From: Nocardia speluncae NBRC 108251
GTDB lineage: Bacteria; Actinomycetota; Actinomycetes; Mycobacteriales; Mycobacteriaceae
NCBI RefSeq assembly: GCF_001613245.1
Contig: NZ_BDBZ01000041.1
Coordinates: forward strand, 42,022 to 106,021
Direction of reading: 5' to 3'
DNA length: 64,000 bases
Positions 49,381 through 58,007 of this stretch are shown here, in pieces. The position numbers were made by a program, and so were the translations under genes. Below the pieces are notes generated by a model, which worked only from the letters and a program-made list of their open reading frames with translations, did not search any database and was not told the origin of the DNA. Position 1 is the stretch's first letter. Each line of letters starts with the position of its first letter.

Positions 49381-51192
49381 ATGAGCACCAATCAGGGCGA
49401 CGGCAGCCTAGGCGGAGACCCTGGCGACGTACAAGCCGAGAACGCCGAATCCGCCGGACCGTCTTTCGCCGATCTCGGGATCGATGACCGAATCCTCTCG
49501 GCCATCGCCGATGTCGGCTACGAATCCCCCTCCCCTATCCAGGCCGCGACCATCCCCCCGCTGCTCGAGGGGGCGGATGTGGTGGGTCTCGCGCAGACCG
49601 GCACCGGTAAGACGGCGGCGTTCGCCATCCCGATCCTGATGGGATTACTGCAGGACCGGCCGACCGGTAAACAGCCGGCCGCCCTGGTGCTGGCCCCGAC
49701 CCGGGAACTCGCGATCCAGGTCGCCGAGGCGTTCGGCCGCTATGCCACGCATATGCCGAATATGCATGTGCTGCCGATCTACGGCGGCCAGAGCTACGGC
49801 GTGCAGTTATCCGGTCTACGCCGGGGCGCGCAGGTCGTGGTGGGTACCCCGGGCCGGGTGATCGACCACCTCGAGAAGGGCACGCTGGACCTGTCCCAGC
49901 TGCGTTACCTGGTACTCGACGAGGCCGACGAGATGCTGAAGATGGGGTTCCAGGAGGATGTCGAGCGCATCCTCGCCGACACCCCCGCGCAGAAGCAGGT
50001 GGCGCTGTTCTCCGCCACGATGCCCGCCGCTATCCGCAAGATCTCCAAGCAGTATCTGCGGGAGCCGGTCGAGATCACGGTCAAGTCCAAGACCAGCACC
50101 GCCACCAATATCACCCAGCGCTGGGTGCTGGTTTCGCATCAGCGCAAACTCGACGCCCTCACCCGGATCCTCGAGGTCGAGGCCTTCGAGGCCATGATCA
50201 TCTTCGTGCGCACCAAACAGGCCACCGAGGAGCTGGCCGAGAAACTGCGCGCCCGCGGGTTCTCGGCCGCGGCGATCAACGGTGATATCGCCCAGGCGCA
50301 GCGGGAACGCACCATCGGGCAGTTGAAGTCGGGCACCCTCGATATTCTGGTCGCCACCGATGTCGCGGCCCGTGGTCTGGACGTGGACCGCATCTCGCAT
50401 GTGGTGAACTACGACATCCCGCACGACACCGAGTCCTATGTGCACCGGATCGGCCGCACCGGACGTGCGGGCCGTAGCGGCGAGGCCCTGCTGTTCGTCG
50501 CTCCCCGGGAACGGCACCTGCTGAAATCCATCGAACGCGCGACGCGGCATCCGCTCACGGAGATGCAGCTGCCCAGCATCGATGATGTGAACGCGCAACG
50601 GGTCGCGAAATTCGGCGACGCCATCACCGAGAACCTCAGCTCGGACAATCTGTCGCTGTTCCGCAAACTGATCGAGGATTACGAGCAGGAGCACAACACC
50701 CCGCTGGCCGATATCGCCGCGGCCCTGGCGGTCGCCGCGCAGGACGGTGAGAGTTTCTTCCTCGAACCCGAACCGGAGCCGGTGGAGCGGCCGCGCCGGG
50801 AACGTGCGCCACGCAACTTCGACGACGGCGGTTTCGACGACCGCCGCGGTCCGAGCCGGCATCGCGGCACCGGTGCCGAACTGGCCACCTACCGCATCAG
50901 CGTCGGCAAACGGCACCGCGTGGTGCCGGGTGCCATCGTGGGTGCGATCGCCAACGAGGGCGGTCTGCGGCGCAGCGATTTCGGGCATATCAGCATCCGC
51001 CCCGATCACAGCCTCGTGGAACTGCCGGCCCAGTTGTCACCGGAAACTTTGGACGCATTGCGGAGCACCCGGATCAGCGGCGTGCTGATCCAGTTGCAGC
51101 TCGACCAGGGCGCACCCGGACATCGCTCGATCGGCCGCGGACCACGACGCGACGGACCCAAACGGCACGAACGGCGTAAACCGCGTTCCTAG
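49381..51192 (+). CDS. deaD: DEAD-box ATP-dependent RNA helicase (DeaD/CsdA type)
   Basis: A 603-residue RNA helicase. The Q-motif (YESPSPIQAATIP), motif I AQTGTGKT (about residues 71-78), Ib TPGR, II DEAD, III SAT, IV-V IIFVRTKQAT and ATDVAARGLD, and VI HRIGRTGRAG are in order. A C-terminal DbpA-type RNA-binding domain is present (YRISVGKRHRVVPGAIVGAIANE, shown by part) and the end is Arg/Lys-rich. It unwinds structured RNA in ribosome assembly and cold stress. The ATG at 49381 gives a disordered acidic leader of 27 residues; the ribosome site is weak. Confidence 0.95.
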   Translation: MSTNQGDGSLGGDPGDVQAENAESAGPSFADLGIDDRILSAIADVGYESPSPIQAATIPPLLEGADVVGLAQTGTGKTAAFAIPILMGLLQDRPTGKQPAALVLAPTRELAIQVAEAFGRYATHMPNMHVLPIYGGQSYGVQLSGLRRGAQVVVGTPGRVIDHLEKGTLDLSQLRYLVLDEADEMLKMGFQEDVERILADTPAQKQVALFSATMPAAIRKISKQYLREPVEITVKSKTSTATNITQRWVLVSHQRKLDALTRILEVEAFEAMIIFVRTKQATEELAEKLRARGFSAAAINGDIAQAQRERTIGQLKSGTLDILVATDVAARGLDVDRISHVVNYDIPHDTESYVHRIGRTGRAGRSGEALLFVAPRERHLLKSIERATRHPLTEMQLPSIDDVNAQRVAKFGDAITENLSSDNLSLFRKLIEDYEQEHNTPLADIAAALAVAAQDGESFFLEPEPEPVERPRRERAPRNFDDGGFDDRRGPSRHRGTGAELATYRISVGKRHRVVPGAIVGAIANEGGLRRSDFGHISIRPDHSLVELPAQLSPETLDALRSTRISGVLIQLQLDQGAPGHRSIGRGPRRDGPKRHERRKPRS

Positions 51193-51300
51193 ATTCCACG
51201 GTCCTTCCCACCAGGCCGGAGCCGGTGATTACAGTGGGCCGCGTCCGGTGTGCACATACCCGCTCGCCGGGTGTACCGCTGGGTCGCAGGAGGGCCTCGG

Positions 51301-54300
51301 GTGTTCGTTGTCGGTGATCGGGTGGTGTGCGGTGCCACGGATCTGGAGCGTGGCGCGCGGTGTGAGTTCGCGCTGCTGCGCGGTCTCGACGCCGAACTGG
51401 GCACGGTCGGGGGAACCGACAGCGGAATACCGCCCGGAGCAAGCGGTTTCGACGAGTGCGGGATACCGCCGGAAACCGCTTCCGGGTACGCACAATTCGC
51501 GGCGCTGCGTACTGCCGTGCGACACCGTCACGGTGCCGGCGTGGTCGAGCTACCCCCGCCCACCGACCGGGCCGACCCGCTGGGCGCCCTCGCCGCCGCG
51601 CACGGTGCCTCCACCGCAGCGGTCCGCTCCGGTGCGCCGGCAGTGCTGGGTGCGGTGTTCTTCGACGGGGACTTCTTCACCCATGTGGACGTCGCTACGC
51701 AGACCCCGGATGGGCTGCGTCTGCACGGCACCACCCGAGCTCGGGTGGTGCCCACCGCGCTGCGGCTCGCCGCGGCCACGGCGTTCCTGGAATCGCTGTC
51801 GGTACCTGTCGATCCGCGCCTGCACATCCACGCCGGCGGCGAAACACATATCGCCGAGGTGGCCGATGTAGATCCGGTATACCTGGCCCGCCGCCGCCGC
51901 ATGCACCGGATCCTGGACGAACATTCGACCGAACTCCTGCCGGTGCAATGGGGTGATCCGCGCTTCCGGGCCTGCGGCCACTGCACGGTCTGCACCGCCG
52001 CCCGCGCCGAGGCCCGCGATCTGCTGCTGGTCGCCGGGATGGACCCGGCCACCCGGACCGCGCTGCGCGCGGCCGGTATCACCACCATCGACCGGCTCAC
52101 CACCCGGATCGCGACCCCGCCAGAGGTAACCGCGCCTACCCTCGCTCGGCTGCGCGCCCAGGCTGTCGTCCAGCTGCGGCAGGAACATTCCGGTCGAAGT
52201 GAACTGCTGCCGGCCGATCCGGCTGCTCTGGATATGCTTCCGCCCGCCACACCGGGCGATCTCACGCTGCACACCCACCTGTCGGCTCCGGACCGTCTAC
52301 GGGTGGTGGTGGGCTCCCGGGAATCCATCCGGTTCTCCTGCGAACTACCGGTCGAACCGCCCGCGGACGAGCTGTCCCCGCAACGCCGTACGGCTCTGCG
52401 TGACGGCGCCCGCCACGCGTTCTCCGGCCTGCTGGCCGCACTCACCGAACCGCTGCCGACCGACCCCGGCCTGCATATCTTCCACTACACAGCCGCCGCC
52501 CGGACCCTGTTGCTACACACTGCCGGGCGCCTCGGCGCCGGGGAGGAAACCGTGGACGCACTGCTGCGTAGCGGCGTTCTGGTGGACCTGTACCCGATCG
52601 TGCGCGGCGCCTTCGTCCTCGGCACCCGCTCCTATGCGCTGCACCGGGTCGCGGCCACACTCGGTCATCCCGGGGAAACCGACGGCCGTACTGTGCTGTG
52701 GCTCGCCGACCGGTTACGCAAAGAGGCGGGCGGAACCACACACCGGCCGCCCGGTGACCCCGCGGGCGCCCTGGACCGGCTACTGCGGGATACCCCTGCC
52801 GTATGTCCGTCGTCGACCGAGGCCGCGCTCGCCGAATACGCGAACCGCACCGAGATCGCCGCCGACCGGCAGCCCAGCGCCTCCGACGCGGATCCGCACC
52901 GGGTCGCGGCGCTGACAGCCGCCCTGCTCGGATATCACCGCCGCGAACACCAGAGGTCATGGTGGGCCCATATCGATCGGCTCACCCACCCCCTGCCCGA
53001 ATGGGCTCCGGACCACGGGGTGATGGTGGCCGATTCGTGCGCGGTGGATACGAAATGGCATATCGGCCCGGGTGATACAGTGCGCCGCTTCCTGCGACTG
53101 CGTGGACGGCTCGCCGGCCCGGGACCGGCGCCGGGGACCCGCGTCTACGTCGTCTACGAGCCGGAACGGCACGCACCCCGAGCTATCCGCACCGCCGGTC
53201 CGGCCACGGTGCTGGGCGCTGCGATGGAATCCGATCTGTCCGATACCGTTCGCCTCGAGGAAACTCTCCCGCCCGGCGCAGTGGCACACGATGAACTTCC
53301 GGTCGCACTCGCACCGGCCCTGCCCGATGCGCACACTGCCGATTCGGAAGCACTCGAGGACCTCGGCGAGCAACTACTCATAACCCTTCCCGGGTTACCG
53401 GATACCCCGCTATTCGACCTCCTGGCTCGCCGCCCACCCCGGTTACGCACCCCGCACGACGAAACCGGATGGGTGGCCGAGCCGGGCCCGCCCGCCGTGA
53501 TCCCGAGCCCATGGCCCGACACGGGTACATCCGGCCCAGGGCCACTCGGCATGCAGCCGACCTCGCTCTCGGCGCACACACCCGGTGCCGGCGCGCCCAC
53601 AGCATCCGCGCCCGCCGTCGATTCACACACGCCCACAACCGACGTCGTTTCTCGGAAGCCTTTCGCAGCCGGCACCGGTCCGTCCCACGATCCCGGAGCA
53701 CTCGCTACTGGTCGCCCAGCACCCACGACCTCCGCGACGGACTCCGGGGCACCCGCGACCGGGTCCCGTTCACCGTCGACGCAACCGATCGAGTCCCGCC
53801 CGCCCGCAGACCGCGCGGCGGAATCCGGTCGGTGGCCCGACGGCGAAGCACCCGCCGCCGGTGCACCGGCGTACGCGGATCCATATGCGGCCTCCGGTGA
53901 TTACGCGACCGCGATCACCGCAACGCTGCGCGCGCTGGACCACTCATACCTCGCTGTACAAGCCCCCACCGGCACGGGGCGTACCGCCGTCCTGGCCGAG
54001 GCGATTGCCGCACTGGTCACCCGGGACAACTGGCGTATCGGAATCGTCGCACCCACCCCCGTCCCGGTGGAGAACCTGCTGGATGCCATTGTGCGAGCCG
54101 GGGTTCTCCCGGAGCTGGTCGCGAAAAGCGATGCCGCGGCCGTGGCACCCGAATGGCTGGTACTGGACTCCGCCCGCTACGCCCGGTTCCTGTCGAATGC
54201 GATCCGCGGATGCGTCCTGGGTGGCGCCCCGGACGATTTCACCGATCCGGACCGAGTGCCGCGGGACGCCTTGGACCTGCTGGTCATCGCCGATGCGAAC

Positions 54301-55062
54301 AGTTTCTCCCTGGCAGCGACCGCCGCGGTTTCGGTGAGTGCCCGCAATCTCCTGCTCACCGGTGACCCCACCGAACGCCACCGGCCGGGCCCCGGTCCGC
54401 ATCCGGAGCCGGTGGACACCCCTGCCCTCACCTGGCTGACCGGCAGCCGGCGAACACTGCCGCCGGCACATGGCTACTTCCTGGGCCGGACCCGGCGTAT
54501 GCATCCGCGAGTGAGTGATCCGGTCTCGCGCCAGTTCTTCGACGACCGGCTGCGTGCCGCACCGGTGCCCGCGGATCCAGAGACGACCCTCGAACCCGGT
54601 GTCGCCACCGTGTTCGTGGAGCACTACGGCAACACCACCTCGTCCGATGCCGAGGCTCGTGAGGTCCTGCAGCAGATCCGCGATCTACTGGGGCAGACCT
54701 GGAACGACGGAGCCGGCAACCGGCAACTACAGCCGCACGATATCGTCGTGGTCTCGCCGCACCGAGCGCAAGTGAGCCTGATCCGAACCCTGTTGTCCCG
54801 GGCTCGGATCGAAGAAGTACTGGTCGGGACGCCCGAGTTGTTCCGCGGCCGGGAGGCCGCCGTGGTGCTGGTGTCACCGGCGACTTCCACTCCAGAGGAC
54901 GCCCCCGGTCCGGTCGGCGCACTGCTGTCGGCCGCCGTGGTGCACGATACGCTGTGCCGCGCCCGGCGCCGCGCGATCATCGTCCGTTCCCCATTGCTGA
55001 CGGAATTCCTTCCGGAAACCCTCCGCGAATTATCGGCCCTCGCCGATTTCATCCGGTTGTGA
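51301..55062 (+). CDS. RecB-like nuclease/SF1-helicase fusion with degenerate motifs
   Basis: A 1253-residue protein with the layout of TM0106-type proteins: an N-terminal RecB-like nuclease region (MFVVGDRVVCGATDLERGARCEFALLRGLD, shown here as the start and CEFALLRGLD), a Cys cluster CGHCTVC at about residue 224, a long linker, a Pro/Ser/Thr-rich disordered stretch (about residues 735-860) and a C-terminal SF1 helicase. Several key residues are changed: Walker A is TGTGRT (Arg for Lys), Walker B VIADAN (no DE), motif III GDPTER (no Gln), and the expected nuclease DxK reads TTRAR. It may be catalytically dead. The GTG at 51301 has AGGAGG six bases upstream and is preferred to a GTG at 51250. 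Confidence 0.72.
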   Translation: MFVVGDRVVCGATDLERGARCEFALLRGLDAELGTVGGTDSGIPPGASGFDECGIPPETASGYAQFAALRTAVRHRHGAGVVELPPPTDRADPLGALAAAHGASTAAVRSGAPAVLGAVFFDGDFFTHVDVATQTPDGLRLHGTTRARVVPTALRLAAATAFLESLSVPVDPRLHIHAGGETHIAEVADVDPVYLARRRRMHRILDEHSTELLPVQWGDPRFRACGHCTVCTAARAEARDLLLVAGMDPATRTALRAAGITTIDRLTTRIATPPEVTAPTLARLRAQAVVQLRQEHSGRSELLPADPAALDMLPPATPGDLTLHTHLSAPDRLRVVVGSRESIRFSCELPVEPPADELSPQRRTALRDGARHAFSGLLAALTEPLPTDPGLHIFHYTAAARTLLLHTAGRLGAGEETVDALLRSGVLVDLYPIVRGAFVLGTRSYALHRVAATLGHPGETDGRTVLWLADRLRKEAGGTTHRPPGDPAGALDRLLRDTPAVCPSSTEAALAEYANRTEIAADRQPSASDADPHRVAALTAALLGYHRREHQRSWWAHIDRLTHPLPEWAPDHGVMVADSCAVDTKWHIGPGDTVRRFLRLRGRLAGPGPAPGTRVYVVYEPERHAPRAIRTAGPATVLGAAMESDLSDTVRLEETLPPGAVAHDELPVALAPALPDAHTADSEALEDLGEQLLITLPGLPDTPLFDLLARRPPRLRTPHDETGWVAEPGPPAVIPSPWPDTGTSGPGPLGMQPTSLSAHTPGAGAPTASAPAVDSHTPTTDVVSRKPFAAGTGPSHDPGALATGRPAPTTSATDSGAPATGSRSPSTQPIESRPPADRAAESGRWPDGEAPAAGAPAYADPYAASGDYATAITATLRALDHSYLAVQAPTGTGRTAVLAEAIAALVTRDNWRIGIVAPTPVPVENLLDAIVRAGVLPELVAKSDAAAVAPEWLVLDSARYARFLSNAIRGCVLGGAPDDFTDPDRVPRDALDLLVIADANSFSLAATAAVSVSARNLLLTGDPTERHRPGPGPHPEPVDTPALTWLTGSRRTLPPAHGYFLGRTRRMHPRVSDPVSRQFFDDRLRAAPVPADPETTLEPGVATVFVEHYGNTTSSDAEAREVLQQIRDLLGQTWNDGAGNRQLQPHDIVVVSPHRAQVSLIRTLLSRARIEEVLVGTPELFRGREAAVVLVSPATSTPEDAPGPVGALLSAAVVHDTLCRARRRAIIVRSPLLTEFLPETLRELSALADFIRL

Positions 55063-55161
55063 ACACCGGGAAACAATCCGCCGGGCCCACTGAATTCCTT
55101 TCGGAAATCGCCCGAAATATGGATCATAAATATTTCGCGGTCGACCGGACTTCTCCAGAAC

Positions 55162-56349
55162 TCACCCGAAGCATTTACTTTCACCGCGATAGGTCGGCAC
55201 CTCGGTGCGGGATCCGTCACCGTCGACCAGATACAGCCGATCGAACCGTTCACACAGCTCACCGGCCTTGGCATGGCGGAACCACACCCGGTCCCCGATT
55301 TCCGGTACGGCCGATCCCGACAGCGGCGTCTGCACTTCCCCGGCGCCCTCGGTGCCGAGCAACCGCAATTCCTTGGGCCACACCGGTTCCGGCACTCGAC
55401 TCGCCCCGGCCGGACCGGAGGCGATATACCCGCCGCCGAAAACCGTAGCGATATCGGACGCAGGCCGGCGCAGTACCGGCAGCGCGAAATACAGTGCGGG
55501 ACACGGACGGAACGAACGATAGGCGTCGAACAGCGTCGGCACGTAGAGCCCCGAGCCGGCGGTGATCTCGGTGACCCCCGCTGCCCGCGCACTGAGCTCC
55601 ACGGATCCGGTGCCGCCACTGTTGACGATCTCCAACTCGCCGGTCACCGAGACCACGGCCGCCAGCACGGCGGCCCGGCGGCGTTCGATCTCGCGAGCGG
55701 AGGCCTTCTTCACCAGTCGCACGGCGAGCGAGGAATCCGGCAGCCCGGCGATCTGCGCCTCGTAGGTCATCAGTCCGACCACCCGGAACCCGGCCGCACC
55801 GGCCCGCGCGGCGAGGGCTGCGGCCTGCTCGGGCGTGCGTACCGGCGACCGGCGAACCCCCAGGTGCAGCGGGCCGATCCGCAGTGAGGCGTCGATATCC
55901 AGGCAGACGCGCGGTTCGGCGCGGTTGTTGCCCATCGCGGTGCGGATCAGGTCGAGCTGGGCGGTGTCGTCGACCATCAGGGTGATCGCTTCGAGCGCGG
56001 CCCGGTCGCCGGCGAGCTCGGCGAGCGCCGCACGATCGGCGGTGGGATAGCCGAGCAGAACGTCGCGGGCACCGCAGCGGACCAGCCACAGTGCCTCGGC
56101 AAGCGAGTACGACATGATCCCGGCGAACCCGCCGGCGGCCGTCAGCTCCGGCCCCAGGACCTCCGCGAGTACGGCCCGGCAGCGAACAGATTTGCTGGCC
56201 ACGCGCAGCGGCCTGCCGCCGGCACGGCGGACCAGGTCGGCGGCGTTCGCGCGCAACACGGTGAGGTCCACCACGGCCAGCGGCGGATCGAGGTCGGCGG
56301 TGGCCGCGTGCAGGTGGGCGATCGGCGAGGTCGTGCTCACCCCGACCAC
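55162..56349 (-). CDS. PLP-dependent amino-acid deaminase/aldolase (D-threonine-aldolase/alanine-racemase fold)
   Basis: A 395-residue fold-type III PLP enzyme. The Schiff-base Lys is in RVASKSVRCR, the phosphate-binding part in MTYEAQIAG, and NSGGTGSVELS and VFGGGYIASG are typical. The C-terminal beta-barrel domain contains GDRVWFRHAKAGELCERF, the His being a metal ligand in D-threonine-aldolase-like enzymes. It acts on D- or beta-hydroxy amino acids; the precise substrate is unknown. The GTG at 56349 is used here; the GTG at 56340 is an alternative. Gene order gives no clue: a TetR-like fragment lies 38 nt upstream on the same strand. Confidence 0.85.
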   Translation of the reverse strand: MVGVSTTSPIAHLHAATADLDPPLAVVDLTVLRANAADLVRRAGGRPLRVASKSVRCRAVLAEVLGPELTAAGGFAGIMSYSLAEALWLVRCGARDVLLGYPTADRAALAELAGDRAALEAITLMVDDTAQLDLIRTAMGNNRAEPRVCLDIDASLRIGPLHLGVRRSPVRTPEQAAALAARAGAAGFRVVGLMTYEAQIAGLPDSSLAVRLVKKASAREIERRRAAVLAAVVSVTGELEIVNSGGTGSVELSARAAGVTEITAGSGLYVPTLFDAYRSFRPCPALYFALPVLRRPASDIATVFGGGYIASGPAGASRVPEPVWPKELRLLGTEGAGEVQTPLSGSAVPEIGDRVWFRHAKAGELCERFDRLYLVDGDGSRTEVPTYRGESKCFG

Positions 56350-56387
56350 TCAACCACCGGACTGGTCATACGTCCAGCTTTTCGGGA

Positions 56388-56834
56388 TCAAGCGTCGACA
56401 GCGCGGGTGAGCAGATTCGACACCAGATCGTCGAAGGCCACCAGAATTGCCTCGTCGTCGCAATCGGCCAGCCAGCGCAGCACCGACCCCTGAACCAGGG
56501 TGATCACATACCCGGCCACCGAATCGACCGGCTCGATCCAGCGGGTGCCGGAGCGCCGCGCGCACAGTTCGAGCCATTCCACAACGTGCTGCTGCTGCGT
56601 ACGCTGCCGCTCCGATACCACCGGGTCGGGGACGTAGTCCGCACGCGAATCCCAATGCCGGCACAACGTCTGCACAGTCTTCTCGTAGGCGTGGATCTGC
56701 TGGACCGGCCGGGCCTTCACCAGCGGCCAATAGGCACTGAAACCCGCATGCAGTAACACTCGCAACGCCCGCAACCCGGTGATATCCAGCACCGCGTCGG
56801 CGTTTTCGACCGCTTCACGCACGGCCGATCGCAT
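56388..56834 (-). CDS. TetR-like ligand-binding domain without a DNA-binding domain
   Basis: A 148-residue helical protein that resembles only the C-terminal domain of TetR regulators (HAGFSAYWPLVKARPVQQIH and SVAGYVITLVQGSVLRWLAD are the recognisable helices). The usual N-terminal helix-turn-helix of about 50 residues is missing, and none is encoded in the other frames of the 400 nt upstream. The ATG at 56834 follows GGAGGG at good spacing; the frame opens at 56906, giving only 24 more residues and still no HTH. It could be a decayed regulator or a free ligand-binding or dimer-poisoning protein. Confidence 0.62.
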   Translation of the reverse strand: MRSAVREAVENADAVLDITGLRALRVLLHAGFSAYWPLVKARPVQQIHAYEKTVQTLCRHWDSRADYVPDPVVSERQRTQQQHVVEWLELCARRSGTRWIEPVDSVAGYVITLVQGSVLRWLADCDDEAILVAFDDLVSNLLTRAVDA

Positions 56835-57234
56835 GCGACCCTCCGCTATTTCTCCACGTACGCCCAACGCAAGCTCCCTCACAAAACACATCGCACACTT
56901 CGGCACCGAGAACCGGCGCCGAAGTGGCCGGTCGGATCGGCAGGCGCAAGGTCGGGAAGTTACCGCCCAACCAATCCGTCAACTCAATATTAGAAACGTT
57001 TTCGGGGTTTGAGAACAGCTACTGCGGGAAAACCCGTACTCGAAGCCTGTTTTGTGACCCCTCCGCAACCGCGGCTTTTCACAACCGGCCCCTGGGGCTC
57101 TCGGTACCGGCACCGGCCTGCTGCCCTCCGGGCAGAGACCATCGGCCAGTCTACGACGACACCGCGGCGTGGCCCGACTACTGTGCCTCATCACACACTG
57201 CTCCCATTTCTGTCCGGCCGGTTAGCCTGAATCG
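56835..57234. promoter_or_regulatory. 400-nt divergent gap before ptpB
   Basis: The region separates the TetR-like fragment from ptpB. It has a short AT-rich stretch (about 56980-57060) that includes a GAAACGTTTTC-like near palindrome at about 56993-57003, suitable for a regulator site. A short frame on the plus strand (56924-57238) is not supported. No promoter was identified with confidence. Confidence 0.4.
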
Positions 57235-57993
57235 GTGACCAGCTCTCCCCTCGCCGACCATCTACGGATCAGCGGCACCTTCAATTTCCGAGACCTCGGC
57301 GGCCTGCCCGTCCACGGCGGCGGAACCATCCGGCCCGGGGTCCTACTCCGGTCTGCCCAGCTCAGCCGCCTCGGCGACCCCGGCCATACGACCCTGCGCG
57401 AACTGGGCGTCGGCGCGGTCCACGATCTGCGCGGGTACCGGGAGATCGAGCGCGCCGGCGCCGATCACCTCCCGCCGGAGATCCAGCTCCGGATCACCCC
57501 GTTCCACGGTGAAACCGCCACCGCCCCACCGCACGAGGCAGCGGCCGGCCGAGAGGACGCGCCCGGCGCCGCACTGGCCTACATGATGGACGTGTACCGG
57601 GGTTTTCCGGCCAGTCCCGAGGCCAATGCCGCCCTCATGGCCCTCGCCGAGGCGATCGTTGCCGATCGTGGCGCCGTTCTGGTGCACTGCGCGGCGGGTA
57701 AAGATCGCACCGGATGGTCCGTGGCCACCCTCTTGCGGGCGGTGGGCGTTCCGGAGAGCGAGATCCTCACCGATTACCTGCTGAGCAACCACGCCGTCGC
57801 CGAACTGCGCTCCGCGCTGAAGGACGAATTCGGGGCCGACCTGCCGCAGGCGGTACTCGAGGTACGCGAGGAATACCTGCGCGCCGGCCTGGAAGCCGGC
57901 ACGGAGCTGCACGGGGATTTCGACTCCTACCTGCGGGCGGTCGGGTTCACGGCGGATCTGCGCGACCGGTTGCGCGACCGGCTGGTCGCCTGA
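57235..57993 (+). CDS. ptpB: Tyrosine/lipid phosphatase, MptpB-like
   Basis: A 252-residue phosphatase with the P-loop HCAAGKDRTG (Cys152, Arg158), in which the Lys within the loop is the hallmark of the MptpB family with activity on phosphotyrosine, phosphoserine and phosphoinositides. The N-terminal FNFRDLGGLPV and RSAQLSRL segments match as well. In M. tuberculosis the homologue (Rv0153c) is secreted and acts on host signalling. No signal peptide is present here. The start is GTG at 57235. It converges on the AMP-binding gene with only 14 nt between stops. Confidence 0.92.
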   Translation: MTSSPLADHLRISGTFNFRDLGGLPVHGGGTIRPGVLLRSAQLSRLGDPGHTTLRELGVGAVHDLRGYREIERAGADHLPPEIQLRITPFHGETATAPPHEAAAGREDAPGAALAYMMDVYRGFPASPEANAALMALAEAIVADRGAVLVHCAAGKDRTGWSVATLLRAVGVPESEILTDYLLSNHAVAELRSALKDEFGADLPQAVLEVREEYLRAGLEAGTELHGDFDSYLRAVGFTADLRDRLRDRLVA

Positions 57994-58007
57994 GGCCGAG
58001 CCCCGGC

